NCBI RefSeq assembly: GCF_001513975.1
Contig: NZ_KQ947994.1
Span: 1-64,000 of the forward strand
DNA: 64,000 nucleotides
Source of the DNA: Streptomyces curacoi
GTDB taxonomy: Bacteria; Actinomycetota; Actinomycetes; Streptomycetales; Streptomycetaceae
Reading direction: 5' to 3'
Below the pieces are notes generated by a model. The model was not told the DNA's origin. It ran no database searches and was given only the letters and a program-made list of their open reading frames with translations. Below, one piece after another: positions 33,728 to 41,777 of the stretch (the first letter of the stretch is position 1; each line of letters begins with the position of its first letter). The position numbers were made by a program, and so were the translations under genes.

Positions 33728-35108
33728 GCCCGGCGATGCGGGCCTCGTAGAGCGTGTGCGCGGCCCGCAGCACCAGGTCGTCCCGGTGCCGGGCGGCCAC
33801 GAGCTGGAGGCCGATCGGCAGACCGTCCCCGTCCGTGCCGACGGGGACGGTGGCCGCCGGCTGCTGGGTGAGGTTGAAGGGGTACGTGAACGGGGTCCAG
33901 CCCGTCCAACGGTGGTGACCGGAGGCCTTCGGCACCTCCGCGCCCGCCTCGAACGCGGTGAGGGGGAGGGTGGGGGTGACCAGGAGGTCGTAGGTGTCGT
34001 GGAAGCGGCCCATGCGGCGGCCGAGATCCATGCGGACGTCGACCGCGGCCAGATAGTCCAGCGCGCTGACGCGGGCGCCGGCGTCGCAGATCTCCCGCAG
34101 CCCCGGGTCGAGCGACTCCCGCTGCCGCGGGCCGAGATGCTGGGTCACCCGGGCCGCCCCCGTGAACCACAGGGTGTGGAAGGCGTCCACCGGGTCGGTG
34201 AAGTCGGGGTCGGTCTCCTCGACGTACGCGCCGAGCGCCGCCAGCCGCTCCACCGCCCGCCGCACCGCCGCCGCGACCGCCGGACGCACCGCCACCTGGC
34301 CGCCGAGGGAGGGGGAGTAGGCGACCCGCAGGCCGTGCACGCCCCCGGACAGGGCCGTGCGGAAGGAGCCGGGCGGCGCCGGGAGCGCCGACCAGTCGCG
34401 GGAGTCGGGGGCGCCGATGACGTCGAGGAGCAGGGCCGCGTCGGCCGCGTCCCGGGTCATCGGGCCGACGTGCGCCAAGGTCCCGAAGGCACTGGCGGGG
34501 TAGAGCGGGACCCGGCCGTACGTCGGTTTCAGGCCGAAGATGCCGCAGAAGGCCGCCGGGATACGGACACTGCCGCCGCCGTCCGTGCCGAGGGCGAGCG
34601 GCCCCGCGCCGAGCGCCACGGCCGCCGCCGCGCCGCCGCTGGAGCCGCCCGCGGTACGGGTCGGGTCGTGCGGGTTGCGGGTGACGCCCGACAGGGGCGA
34701 GTCGGTGACGCCCTTCCAGCCGAACTCGGGGGTGGTCGTCTTGCCGAGGAAGACGGCGCCGTGCGCGCGCAGCCGGGCGACGGAGGGGGCGTCCTCGTCC
34801 CAACGGCCCTGCTCGGAGATGGTCTTCGAGCCCTTCAGTGTCGGTGCGCCGCGCATCAGCAGGATGTCCTTCACCGTGACCGGGACGCCGTCGAGCAGAC
34901 CGGCCGGTGCGCCGCGCCGCCAGCGCTCGGCCGATTCCCGGGCCCGCGCGAGGGCCTCGTCGGCGGTGAGGCGTACGAAGGCGTTGACCTCCGGCTGGAT
35001 CCGCTCGGCCCGCTCCAGGGCCGCGCGGGTGGCGTCGACGGGGCTGAACTCCCCGGTGCGGTAGCCGTCGAGGAGTTGTACGGCAGTCAGTTCGGTGAGT
35101 TCCGTCAT
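33708..35108 (-). CDS. Amidase (amidase-signature family)
   Basis: 466 residues. The Ser-cisSer-Lys triad is visible: Lys80 in PVTVKD, Ser156 in AGGSSGGA and nucleophile Ser180 in GTDGGGSVRIPA. It would hydrolyse a carboxamide to acid and ammonia. Within this locus (importer, hydroxyacid dehydrogenase, two racemase-like proteins) it probably opens the imported compound or a half-amide intermediate. Ends 20 bp inside the convergent DUF3830 gene; starts 50 bp after the dehydrogenase stop, same strand, so the two are probably co-transcribed. Confidence 0.9.
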   Translation of the reverse strand: MTELTELTAVQLLDGYRTGEFSPVDATRAALERAERIQPEVNAFVRLTADEALARARESAERWRRGAPAGLLDGVPVTVKDILLMRGAPTLKGSKTISEQGRWDEDAPSVARLRAHGAVFLGKTTTPEFGWKGVTDSPLSGVTRNPHDPTRTAGGSSGGAAAAVALGAGPLALGTDGGGSVRIPAAFCGIFGLKPTYGRVPLYPASAFGTLAHVGPMTRDAADAALLLDVIGAPDSRDWSALPAPPGSFRTALSGGVHGLRVAYSPSLGGQVAVRPAVAAAVRRAVERLAALGAYVEETDPDFTDPVDAFHTLWFTGAARVTQHLGPRQRESLDPGLREICDAGARVSALDYLAAVDVRMDLGRRMGRFHDTYDLLVTPTLPLTAFEAGAEVPKASGHHRWTGWTPFTYPFNLTQQPAATVPVGTDGDGLPIGLQLVAARHRDDLVLRAAHTLYEARIAGLTPSGS

Positions 35109-35158
35109 GCGCCCTCCAGGCTCGAATCCGAGAGAATCCGCGAGCGTCCGTGGGGAGT

Positions 35159-36142
35159 TCAGCGTCCCGGTACGTACCCGCGCTGCTTGTCGACCACGTT
35201 CAGCAGCGGTCTGCCCGCCTCCCAGCGCTCGTACAACTCCACGAACTGACAGCCGAGTTCATCCCGCCAGCCGACGGTGTCCCCGCTCATGTGCGGGGAG
35301 ACGATCAGGCCCGGCGCCTGCCACAGCGGGCTGTCGGGCGGGAGGGGTTCGTGCTCGAAGACATCCAGCGCGGCCCCCGCGATCCACCGCTTGGCGAGGG
35401 CGTCGGCCAGCGCCTCCTCCACCACCAGCTGCCCGCGCCCGACGTTGATGAACCGGGCGGAGGGCTGCATCATGCCGAAGCGGCGGGCGTCGAACATGCC
35501 GTACGTCTGCTCGGTGAGCGGCGCGGCGGCGATCACCCAGTCGGCGCGGGACAGCAGCCGGTCGAGGTCGTCCGGGCCGTGGATGCCGGTGCGCGGGACC
35601 CGGCCGACCAGCGCGGTGGTGACGTCGAGGGCCTTGAGCGTGCGGGCGATCGTACGGCCGATGGGACCGGAGCCGACCACGCACGCGCGCGTGCCGGCGA
35701 CGCGCTGCCCCTCGCGGTGCCGCCACTCGTGGGAGCGCTGCAGCTCCAGGGTCCTCGGCAGGTCCTTCGCCATGGCCAGCACCAGCGCGGCGACGTACTC
35801 GGCGATCGGCTGGTCGAAGACGCCGCGCGCGTTGGTGACCACCGTGTCGGACGCGGTGAGCTCCGGGCACATCAGATGATCCACGCCCGCGCTCGCCGTG
35901 TGCACCCAGCGCGGCCGGGGGCCGTCGCCGGGCCAGGCGTCGCGTACGGCGGACGAGGTGAAGTCCCACACCAGCAGCACGTCGGCGTGGGGCAGCCGCT
36001 CGGCGAGGGCCGCCTCGTCCGTGTGCTCGATACGGGCGCGGCCGGTGAGGCGGCCGAGACGCGGGAGGGGGTCGGCGTCGAGGACCAGGAGGGTCGGCGG
36101 GGAGCCGGGGGCCGGCGACGGACGGGGGGTGGCTGCGGTCAT
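35159..36142 (-). CDS. D-2-hydroxyacid dehydrogenase, NAD-dependent
   Basis: 327 residues. The nucleotide-binding domain starts with VVGSGPIGRTIARTL; catalytic residues follow family order: Arg in INVGRGQLV, Glu in DVFEHEP and His in SPHMSGDT. A lid sequence SAGVDHLM is typical. It interconverts a 2-keto acid and D-2-hydroxy acid. Divergent from the maleate-isomerase-like operon (173 bp between) and upstream of the amidase, thus part of one catabolic region. Confidence 0.9.
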   Translation of the reverse strand: MTAATPRPSPAPGSPPTLLVLDADPLPRLGRLTGRARIEHTDEAALAERLPHADVLLVWDFTSSAVRDAWPGDGPRPRWVHTASAGVDHLMCPELTASDTVVTNARGVFDQPIAEYVAALVLAMAKDLPRTLELQRSHEWRHREGQRVAGTRACVVGSGPIGRTIARTLKALDVTTALVGRVPRTGIHGPDDLDRLLSRADWVIAAAPLTEQTYGMFDARRFGMMQPSARFINVGRGQLVVEEALADALAKRWIAGAALDVFEHEPLPPDSPLWQAPGLIVSPHMSGDTVGWRDELGCQFVELYERWEAGRPLLNVVDKQRGYVPGR

Positions 36143-36315
36143 ACGGGGTCGTTTCTCCGGAGGGTGCGGGGGCGGTTTCTCGGAGTTCTACTGGAAGCGA
36201 TGGCCGTCTGACATGCGAGGTTTGACCACGCTCGCACCCGAACCTACCTTCGTCAACACGGGCGTACGTACGGTCCGTTGCTCACCTGTTTCTCATAGTG
36301 AGGGCGGTGCCTGCC

Positions 36316-37134
36316 ATGGACGCCATGGACATCTCCTTCCTCGGCGGACCCCGCCCCCAGCGCGGCGTCGGAGTCATCGCCCCCTTCGACTTCGCGCTGG
36401 ACCGGGAGCTGTGGCGCTGGGTGCCGGACGAGGTGTCGCTGCACCTCACCCGCACCCCGTACGTCCCCGTCGAGGTCAGCCTGGATCTGGCCCGCCTGGT
36501 CAGCGAGCACGAGACGCTGAGTGACGGCGTGCGCACCCTGACCGCGATCTCACCCGAGGTGGTCGCCTACGCCTGCACCTCCGGCAGCTTCGTCGCCGGC
36601 ATCGCGGGCGAGCGGGCGATGTGCGCGGCGATGACCCATGCGGGGGCGGTACCGGCGGTCACCACGTCCGGGGCGCTGCTGGAGGCGCTGAGCGACCTGG
36701 GCGTACGGCGGGTGGCGCTGGTGACGCCGTACACCGTGTCGGTGACACGGGCGCTGGAGGCGTATGTCGCGGAGGCGGGGGTCCTGGTCACGGGGTGTGC
36801 GTACATGGGCCTCACCCGGCACATCTGGAAGGTGCCGTACCGCGATGTGGCGGACATGGCGCGCAGGGCCGTGCGCCGTGCGGCCGACGCCCTGTTCATC
36901 AGCTGCACCAACCTGCCCACCTACGACGTCATCCCCCAGCTGGAGGCGGAACTGCGCATGCCGGTGCTCTCGGCCAACCAGGTGACGATGTGGGCTGCGC
37001 TGCGCCGAATGGGTACCCGAGCGGTGGGGCCGTACCAGGCGCTGATCGATCCGGCGGCGCGGGACGGTTCCGCACTGCCGGACGTACTGCCGAATCTGCC
37101 GGGTGAAGAACAGCAGCAGGAAGGGCCGACATGA
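36316..37134 (+). CDS. Asp/Glu racemase-superfamily protein, maleate isomerase / EutA-like (both Cys present)
   Basis: 272 residues. Both catalytic cysteines of maleate cis-trans isomerases are present: Cys87 in YACTSGSF and Cys197 in ISCTNLPTYDVI. The family also contains arylmalonate decarboxylase and EutA of ectoine-utilisation clusters. ATG 36316 follows GAGGG by a normal distance; GTG 36298 is an alternative. The stop overlaps the next gene's start by 4 bp. With an Ehu-type importer nearby, an EutA-like role is attractive but unproven. Confidence 0.82.
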   Translation: MDAMDISFLGGPRPQRGVGVIAPFDFALDRELWRWVPDEVSLHLTRTPYVPVEVSLDLARLVSEHETLSDGVRTLTAISPEVVAYACTSGSFVAGIAGERAMCAAMTHAGAVPAVTTSGALLEALSDLGVRRVALVTPYTVSVTRALEAYVAEAGVLVTGCAYMGLTRHIWKVPYRDVADMARRAVRRAADALFISCTNLPTYDVIPQLEAELRMPVLSANQVTMWAALRRMGTRAVGPYQALIDPAARDGSALPDVLPNLPGEEQQQEGPT

Positions 37135-37862
37135 CCGCACTGGGATTCCTCTACCCGGGCCACTCCGCCGAGGACGACTATCCACGCATCGAGCAGCTGC
37201 TCGCCAGCGACATCCGGATCGACCTGGTGCACACCGACATCGGCGAGGACGCGCACCGCGAGGACGCGCTGCGGGAGATGGGCTCGGCGGAGCGGCTCGC
37301 GGCCGGCGTGGAGGCGCTGCGGCTGGCGGGTGCCGAGGCGGTGGTGTGGGCGTGCACGAGCGGCAGCTTCGTCTATGGCTGGGAGGGCGCCCACGAGCAG
37401 GTGCGCACCCTCGCCGTCACGGCGGGCATGCCGGCCTCGTCGACGTCCTTCGCCTTCGTGCACGCGGTACGGGAGCTCGGGGTGCGGCGGGTGGCGATCG
37501 GCGCGACCTACCCCGACGACGTGGCGGAGCTCTTCGCGGACTTCCTCCGGGCGGCCGGCACGGAGGTGGTGGCGGTACGCGGCTCCGGGATCATCACGGC
37601 GGCCGAGGTCGGGACCTGGGGCGAGAAGGAGCTGTTCACGCTGGCGAGGGAGGCGGACCACCCCGACGCCGAGGCGATCCTCCTCCCGGACACCGCCCTG
37701 CACACCGCCTCCCACCTCCCCGCCCTGGAACAGCACCTGTCCAAGCCGGTCCTCACCGCCAACCAGGTCACGGTCTGGGAGGCCCTCAGGCTGACGGACC
37801 GCCGGGTGAACGCCCCGGAACTGGGCTCCCTCTTCACCAAGGAACCGATCGTGCAGGTATAG
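37131..37862 (+). CDS. Asp/Glu racemase-superfamily paralogue lacking the second cysteine
   Basis: 243 residues, same fold as the preceding gene and coupled to it by ATGA. The first cysteine is kept (Cys76 in WACTSGSF), but the second position reads LLPDTALHT, with Asp187 where Cys is expected. It therefore cannot use the two-cysteine isomerase mechanism; it may be a one-cysteine enzyme of another specificity or an inactive partner of the first protein. GC hairpins follow its stop. Confidence 0.8.
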   Translation: MTALGFLYPGHSAEDDYPRIEQLLASDIRIDLVHTDIGEDAHREDALREMGSAERLAAGVEALRLAGAEAVVWACTSGSFVYGWEGAHEQVRTLAVTAGMPASSTSFAFVHAVRELGVRRVAIGATYPDDVAELFADFLRAAGTEVVAVRGSGIITAAEVGTWGEKELFTLAREADHPDAEAILLPDTALHTASHLPALEQHLSKPVLTANQVTVWEALRLTDRRVNAPELGSLFTKEPIVQV

Positions 37863-38469
37863 CGGCGACACTGCCAGAGCCCAGGGGCTCCGCCCTCCAG
37901 TGGCTCTGCCAGGGGCTCCGCCCCTTCCACCCCGCCAGGGGGCTCCGCCCCCTGGACCCCCGGGCCTTCGCCCACCCACCACCCGACTCGGTCGGCCAAG
38001 AGGCTGGCCTCGAACCTCTCAACACCGGCCGTCATCAACCAGCCCGTCCGGCGTTCGAGGACGAGCCCATGCCACTACCCAGCGCGGGTCGGCATCATCC
38101 AGCCCGTCAGTGTTCGAGGACGAGCCCATGCCATCCCTAGCCCCCACCCACCCGCTGGGGCGCTACACCCGGCAGCGGTCACTACCCAGCGCCGGTCGGC
38201 ATCATCCAGCCCGTCCGGTGTTCGAGGACGAGCCCATGCCACTACCCAGCGCCGGTCGGCATCATCCAGCCCGTCCGGCGTTTGAGGACGAGGCCCGTTC
38301 AGGGCCGAAGCGGGGGTCTGGGGGCCGCAGCCCCCCAGGGGGGCCGGGGTCGAAGGGGCAGCGCCCCTGGGGGATGGGACGGGTAGGGGCGGCGGGGGCG
38401 AGGGAATAAGCGGAGTCACCCTCCTGTTAAAGCGGAACGCACAGCGCACGCGAACCGCAGGAGGCACAC
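37863..38469. repeat. Gene-free region with hairpins and four copies of a dispersed 35-bp element
   Basis: 607 bp without a convincing gene. First, three related hairpins of the form aggggc-tcc-gcccct (the best is 37935-37955). Then four copies of an element with core atcatccagcccgtccggcg and ttcgaggacgag at 38031-38065, 38091-38124, 38198-38232 and 38258-38292, joined by copies of cccatgccactacccagcg. Another hairpin lies at 38318-38338. Elements like these recur between Streptomyces genes, often after operons. Ribosome-binding GGAGG of the next gene ends the region. Confidence 0.8.
37935..37955. terminator. GC hairpin after the maleate-isomerase-like operon
   Basis: Perfect 9-bp stem ccagggggc / gccccctgg with a TCC loop, third of three similar hairpins following the operon's stop at 37862. 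Confidence 0.7.
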
Positions 38470-39573
38470 GTGGCGGCAGACGAATCCCAGGCAGACGAGA
38501 TCCGGGGCACCACACGCGGCACCGCCCCCGTCCCCCTCTCCGTACTGGACCTGGTCACAGTCAGCTCCGGCCGCACCGCCACCGACGCCCTCCGCACCAG
38601 CGTCGCCCTCTCCCGCCTCGCAGAGTCCCGCCGCTTCCACCGCTACTGGATCGCCGAGCACCACTCCATGCCCGGCGTGGCCTCCTCGTCCCCCGCCGTG
38701 ATCCTCGCCCATCTCGCCGCCCACACCACCCGCATCCGCCTGGGCTCCGGCGGCGTGATGCTCCCGAACCACGCCCCGCTCGTCATCGCGGAGCAGTTCG
38801 GCACCCTGGAGGCCATGGCCCCCGGCCGCATCGACCTGGGCCTCGGCCGCGCCCCCGGCACTGACGGCGCCACGGCGGCAGCCCTCCGCCGCACGGACCA
38901 CCTCACCGAGGGCGCCGACGACTTCCCCGAGCAGCTCGCCGAACTCACCCGCTTCCTCGACGACGACTTCCCCGACGGCCACCCCTACCGCCGTATCCAC
39001 GCCGTCCCCGGCCCCGTCCAGGCGACGTCCCCCGGCGGCGTCCAGTCCCCGCACCGCCCGCCGGTCTGGCTGCTCGGCTCCTCCGGTTTCAGCGCGCGCC
39101 TCGCCGCCGTCCTCGGTCTGCCCTTCGCCTTCGCGCACCACTTCTCGGCGCGGAACACCATCCCGGCCCTGGACCTGTACCGGGAGTCCTTCCAGCCGTC
39201 CGCCGTCCTCGACCGGCCGTACGCCCTGATCGGCGTCTCCGCCCTCGCCACCGACGAGGAGAAGGAGGCCCGCCGCCAGGTCCGGGCCGCCGCCCTCAGC
39301 ATGATCCGCCTGCGCACCGGCCGCCCCGGCCTCATCCCCACCCCCGAAGAGGCCGAGGCCTACGAATTCACCCCGCTGGAGCGCGAGTTCGCCGACTCCT
39401 GGAACGCCAACGTCATCCACGGCACCCCCGACGAGGTCCGCGCCGGCCTCGACGACCTCCACAAGCGCACCGGCGCCGACGAGTTGATGATCACGAGCAA
39501 CGCGCCCGGCATGGACATACGCCTGCGCTCGTACGAACTCATCGCGGACGCCTACGGGTTGCCCACCGCCTGA
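38470..39573 (+). CDS. LLM-class flavin-dependent oxidoreductase
   Basis: 367 residues, luciferase-like monooxygenase. SVLDLVTVSSGRTATDAL near the N-terminus, RYWIAEHHSMPGVASSSPAV and GSGGVMLPNHAPLVIAEQF match the MsnO8-type subgroup, followed by GRIDLGLGRAPGTD. Such enzymes use FMNH2 or F420; the substrate is unknown. GTG 38470 with AGGAGG 8 nt upstream is the start. Convergent with cdgA, 7 bp between stops. Confidence 0.9.
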   Translation: MAADESQADEIRGTTRGTAPVPLSVLDLVTVSSGRTATDALRTSVALSRLAESRRFHRYWIAEHHSMPGVASSSPAVILAHLAAHTTRIRLGSGGVMLPNHAPLVIAEQFGTLEAMAPGRIDLGLGRAPGTDGATAAALRRTDHLTEGADDFPEQLAELTRFLDDDFPDGHPYRRIHAVPGPVQATSPGGVQSPHRPPVWLLGSSGFSARLAAVLGLPFAFAHHFSARNTIPALDLYRESFQPSAVLDRPYALIGVSALATDEEKEARRQVRAAALSMIRLRTGRPGLIPTPEEAEAYEFTPLEREFADSWNANVIHGTPDEVRAGLDDLHKRTGADELMITSNAPGMDIRLRSYELIADAYGLPTA

Positions 39574-39580
39574 AAGGTCC

Positions 39581-41401
39581 TCACACCCGCACCCCCAGCA
39601 ACTCGGAGATACGATCCGGCGGCACCGGCCGCGAGTACAGCCACCCCTGGCCGGTGTCACAGCCGATCCGCCGCAGCCGCGAGGCCTGCGACAGTGTCTC
39701 CACGCACTCCGCGGTGACCGTCAGACCGAGCCGGTGGGCCAGTTGGATCATCGCCTCGACCACGACCTCGTCGGCCGGGTTCGGCGGCATGGAGGCGCTG
39801 TCCTCGCTCTCGTACTGGAAGCCCCGTACGAAGGAGCCGTCCAGTTTCAGGACCGAGACCGGCAGGCGGCTCAGATACGCCAGGTTCGAGTAGCCGGTGC
39901 CGAAGTCGTCGATCGCGATGCGGACGCCCATGTCGCTCAGCGCCTGCAGGACCTGGAGCGGTCTTCCCGCCGAGCCCATCACCGCCGATTCCGTCAGCTC
40001 CAACTGGAGCAGATGCGGGGCGAGTCCCGTCTCGTCGAGGACGCGTGCCACGTCCGCCACCAGGTCGGAGTCCCAGATCTGGCGCACGGCCACGTTCACG
40101 CTCACGAAGATCGGCGGCTCGTCGGGGTGCGCGGCCTGCCAGTCGCGTGCCTGTCGGCAGGCGGTCGCCAGGATCCAGCGGCCCAGCGGCACGATCGAGC
40201 CGTCCTCCTCCGCCAGTCCGATGAACCGATTCGGCGCCAGTACGCCGAACTGAGGATGATTCCAGCGGATGAGCGCCTCGACGCCACGCAGCCGGCCGTC
40301 CTCCATGCTCACCAGCGGCTGGTACTCCAGGGCGAACTCACCGCGCTCGATGGCGGGGCGGAGCGTGGAGGCTAGGGCCTGGCGGGTCATGAGGTGGGCG
40401 TTACGCTCGGGGTCGAAGAGCGTCCAGCGGTCCTTGCCGTCGGACTTCGCCCAGTACAGCGTGGTGTCGGCGGCCTGCATCAGGGCGGTGGGGGTGGTGC
40501 CGGCCGCATGGCGTTCCACGACGCCGATCGACGCCGACAGCGACAGGCGCCGGCCGGAGAGGTCGAAGGGGGCCCGCAGTGCCCCGAGCACCGACTCGGC
40601 GAGCTCGGCCAGTTGCTCGGTGCCCGTCGAGTCCTCGACCAGCAGGGCGAACTCGTCACCGCCGAGCCGGGCCACCAGGGGCGGGCTGGACCGGCCGTAC
40701 CCCGCCTCCTCCGCGCAACAGGTGAGCCGTTCGGCCACGGCGGCCAGCAGTTCGTCGCCGACCCGGTGGCCGAGGGTGTCGTTGATCGCCTTGAAGCCGT
40801 CAAGGTCCAGGTAGCACAGGCCGATTCGGCCGGTGGTGCCGCTCTCCTCGTACGACTCCGCCTCCAGTGCCGCCGACAGACGCTCGAAGAACAGCGTGCG
40901 GTTGGGCAGCCGGGTCACCGGGTCGTGCATCTGCAAGTGCCACAGCCGGGCCTGGAGTTCGCGGTGGGCGCTGATGTCGACGATGGAGAGCAGCACGCCG
41001 CCGCGCTCCTCGCCGGGCAGGGGCGCGACCGTGACCTGCGCCCAAAGGGAGTGTCCGTCCGGGTGTTTGAGGCGGCGTGTGCAGCGCAGCCGCGCCTGAC
41101 GGCCGCGCAGCACCTCGCGATACGCGTGCCAGGTACGGGCGTCGGAGGCGAGGTCCACCAGATCGGCGGCGAGGGACCCGGCCAGCTCCTCGGGGGCCGT
41201 ACCGAGCAGCTCGGCGAGGGCGGGGTTGGCGCCGGTGACGAGGCCCTCACGGTCGACCACCGCCATCGCCAGGGGCGCGGCGGAGAAGGCGGAGGAGTAG
41301 GGCGGCGGCCCGGTGCGATGGGATGACTGACTGTTACTCTCTGTGACGGCTGGCCCGATGAGGTCTGCCGCGGGCGTCGGCCCTTCGGACGTTCCGCTCA
41401 C
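39581..41401 (-). CDS. cdgA: PAS-GGDEF-EAL cyclic-di-GMP enzyme, CdgA-like
   Basis: 606 residues, soluble. A PAS domain (~35-150) precedes a GGDEF domain with intact RLGGDEF (247-251) and an EAL domain with EAL at 375-377 and DDFGTGYSNL. Both the diguanylate cyclase and phosphodiesterase sites look functional. In S. coelicolor, CdgA has this layout, lies in this chromosomal neighbourhood and is a BldD target controlling development. Start GTG 41401 has GGGAG 7 nt upstream; longer starts at 41443 and 41545 lack one. S. coelicolor RmdA has similar domains, so the symbol is inferred. Confidence 0.82.
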   Translation of the reverse strand: MSGTSEGPTPAADLIGPAVTESNSQSSHRTGPPPYSSAFSAAPLAMAVVDREGLVTGANPALAELLGTAPEELAGSLAADLVDLASDARTWHAYREVLRGRQARLRCTRRLKHPDGHSLWAQVTVAPLPGEERGGVLLSIVDISAHRELQARLWHLQMHDPVTRLPNRTLFFERLSAALEAESYEESGTTGRIGLCYLDLDGFKAINDTLGHRVGDELLAAVAERLTCCAEEAGYGRSSPPLVARLGGDEFALLVEDSTGTEQLAELAESVLGALRAPFDLSGRRLSLSASIGVVERHAAGTTPTALMQAADTTLYWAKSDGKDRWTLFDPERNAHLMTRQALASTLRPAIERGEFALEYQPLVSMEDGRLRGVEALIRWNHPQFGVLAPNRFIGLAEEDGSIVPLGRWILATACRQARDWQAAHPDEPPIFVSVNVAVRQIWDSDLVADVARVLDETGLAPHLLQLELTESAVMGSAGRPLQVLQALSDMGVRIAIDDFGTGYSNLAYLSRLPVSVLKLDGSFVRGFQYESEDSASMPPNPADEVVVEAMIQLAHRLGLTVTAECVETLSQASRLRRIGCDTGQGWLYSRPVPPDRISELLGVRV

Positions 41402-41633
41402 CGCTCGCTCCCGCAGTGCACTCGATCTTCGGATGGGTCTCATCGGAATGGCCGGCCGGGAGGCGGTCGGCCGCCGGGCCGTGTCCGTGCAGGAAAGTGT
41501 CAGGAAAGTGTGCCGATCATAGAGGCTGGCCCGAGGCCCTTCCACCTACTGTTCAGTGTTCCCGCGCGGCCCGCTCTTGCGACAGATCGTTTCTGCCCGC
41601 ACGTGGACGGCTTCTTCGAACCCCCGACCAGTT

Positions 41634-41648
41634 GTGACGTTCCGTGAG
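41634..41648. promoter_or_regulatory. Possible BldD box upstream of cdgA
   Basis: GTGACGTTCCGTGAG agrees with most, not all, fixed positions of the palindromic BldD consensus (nTnACnC(A/T)GnGTnAn). It lies ~230 bp ahead of the cdgA start. Only suggestive. Confidence 0.25.
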
Positions 41649-41777
41649 CGATTCGGGGGTGTCGGTTCTGACGGTCCCTCGGGCCGCTCACTCGTCCGGC
41701 CCAGGCAAACAGGGCGTAGTACGACAATATGACCGAGGCTGGGTGCGGTGTCCCGCGAACCGCTCCCGGAGGTCCAC

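Noticed and set aside
38031..38292. CRISPR-like array
   Set aside because: Only four imperfect copies with spacers that are themselves repeats and of unequal length; no cas genes.
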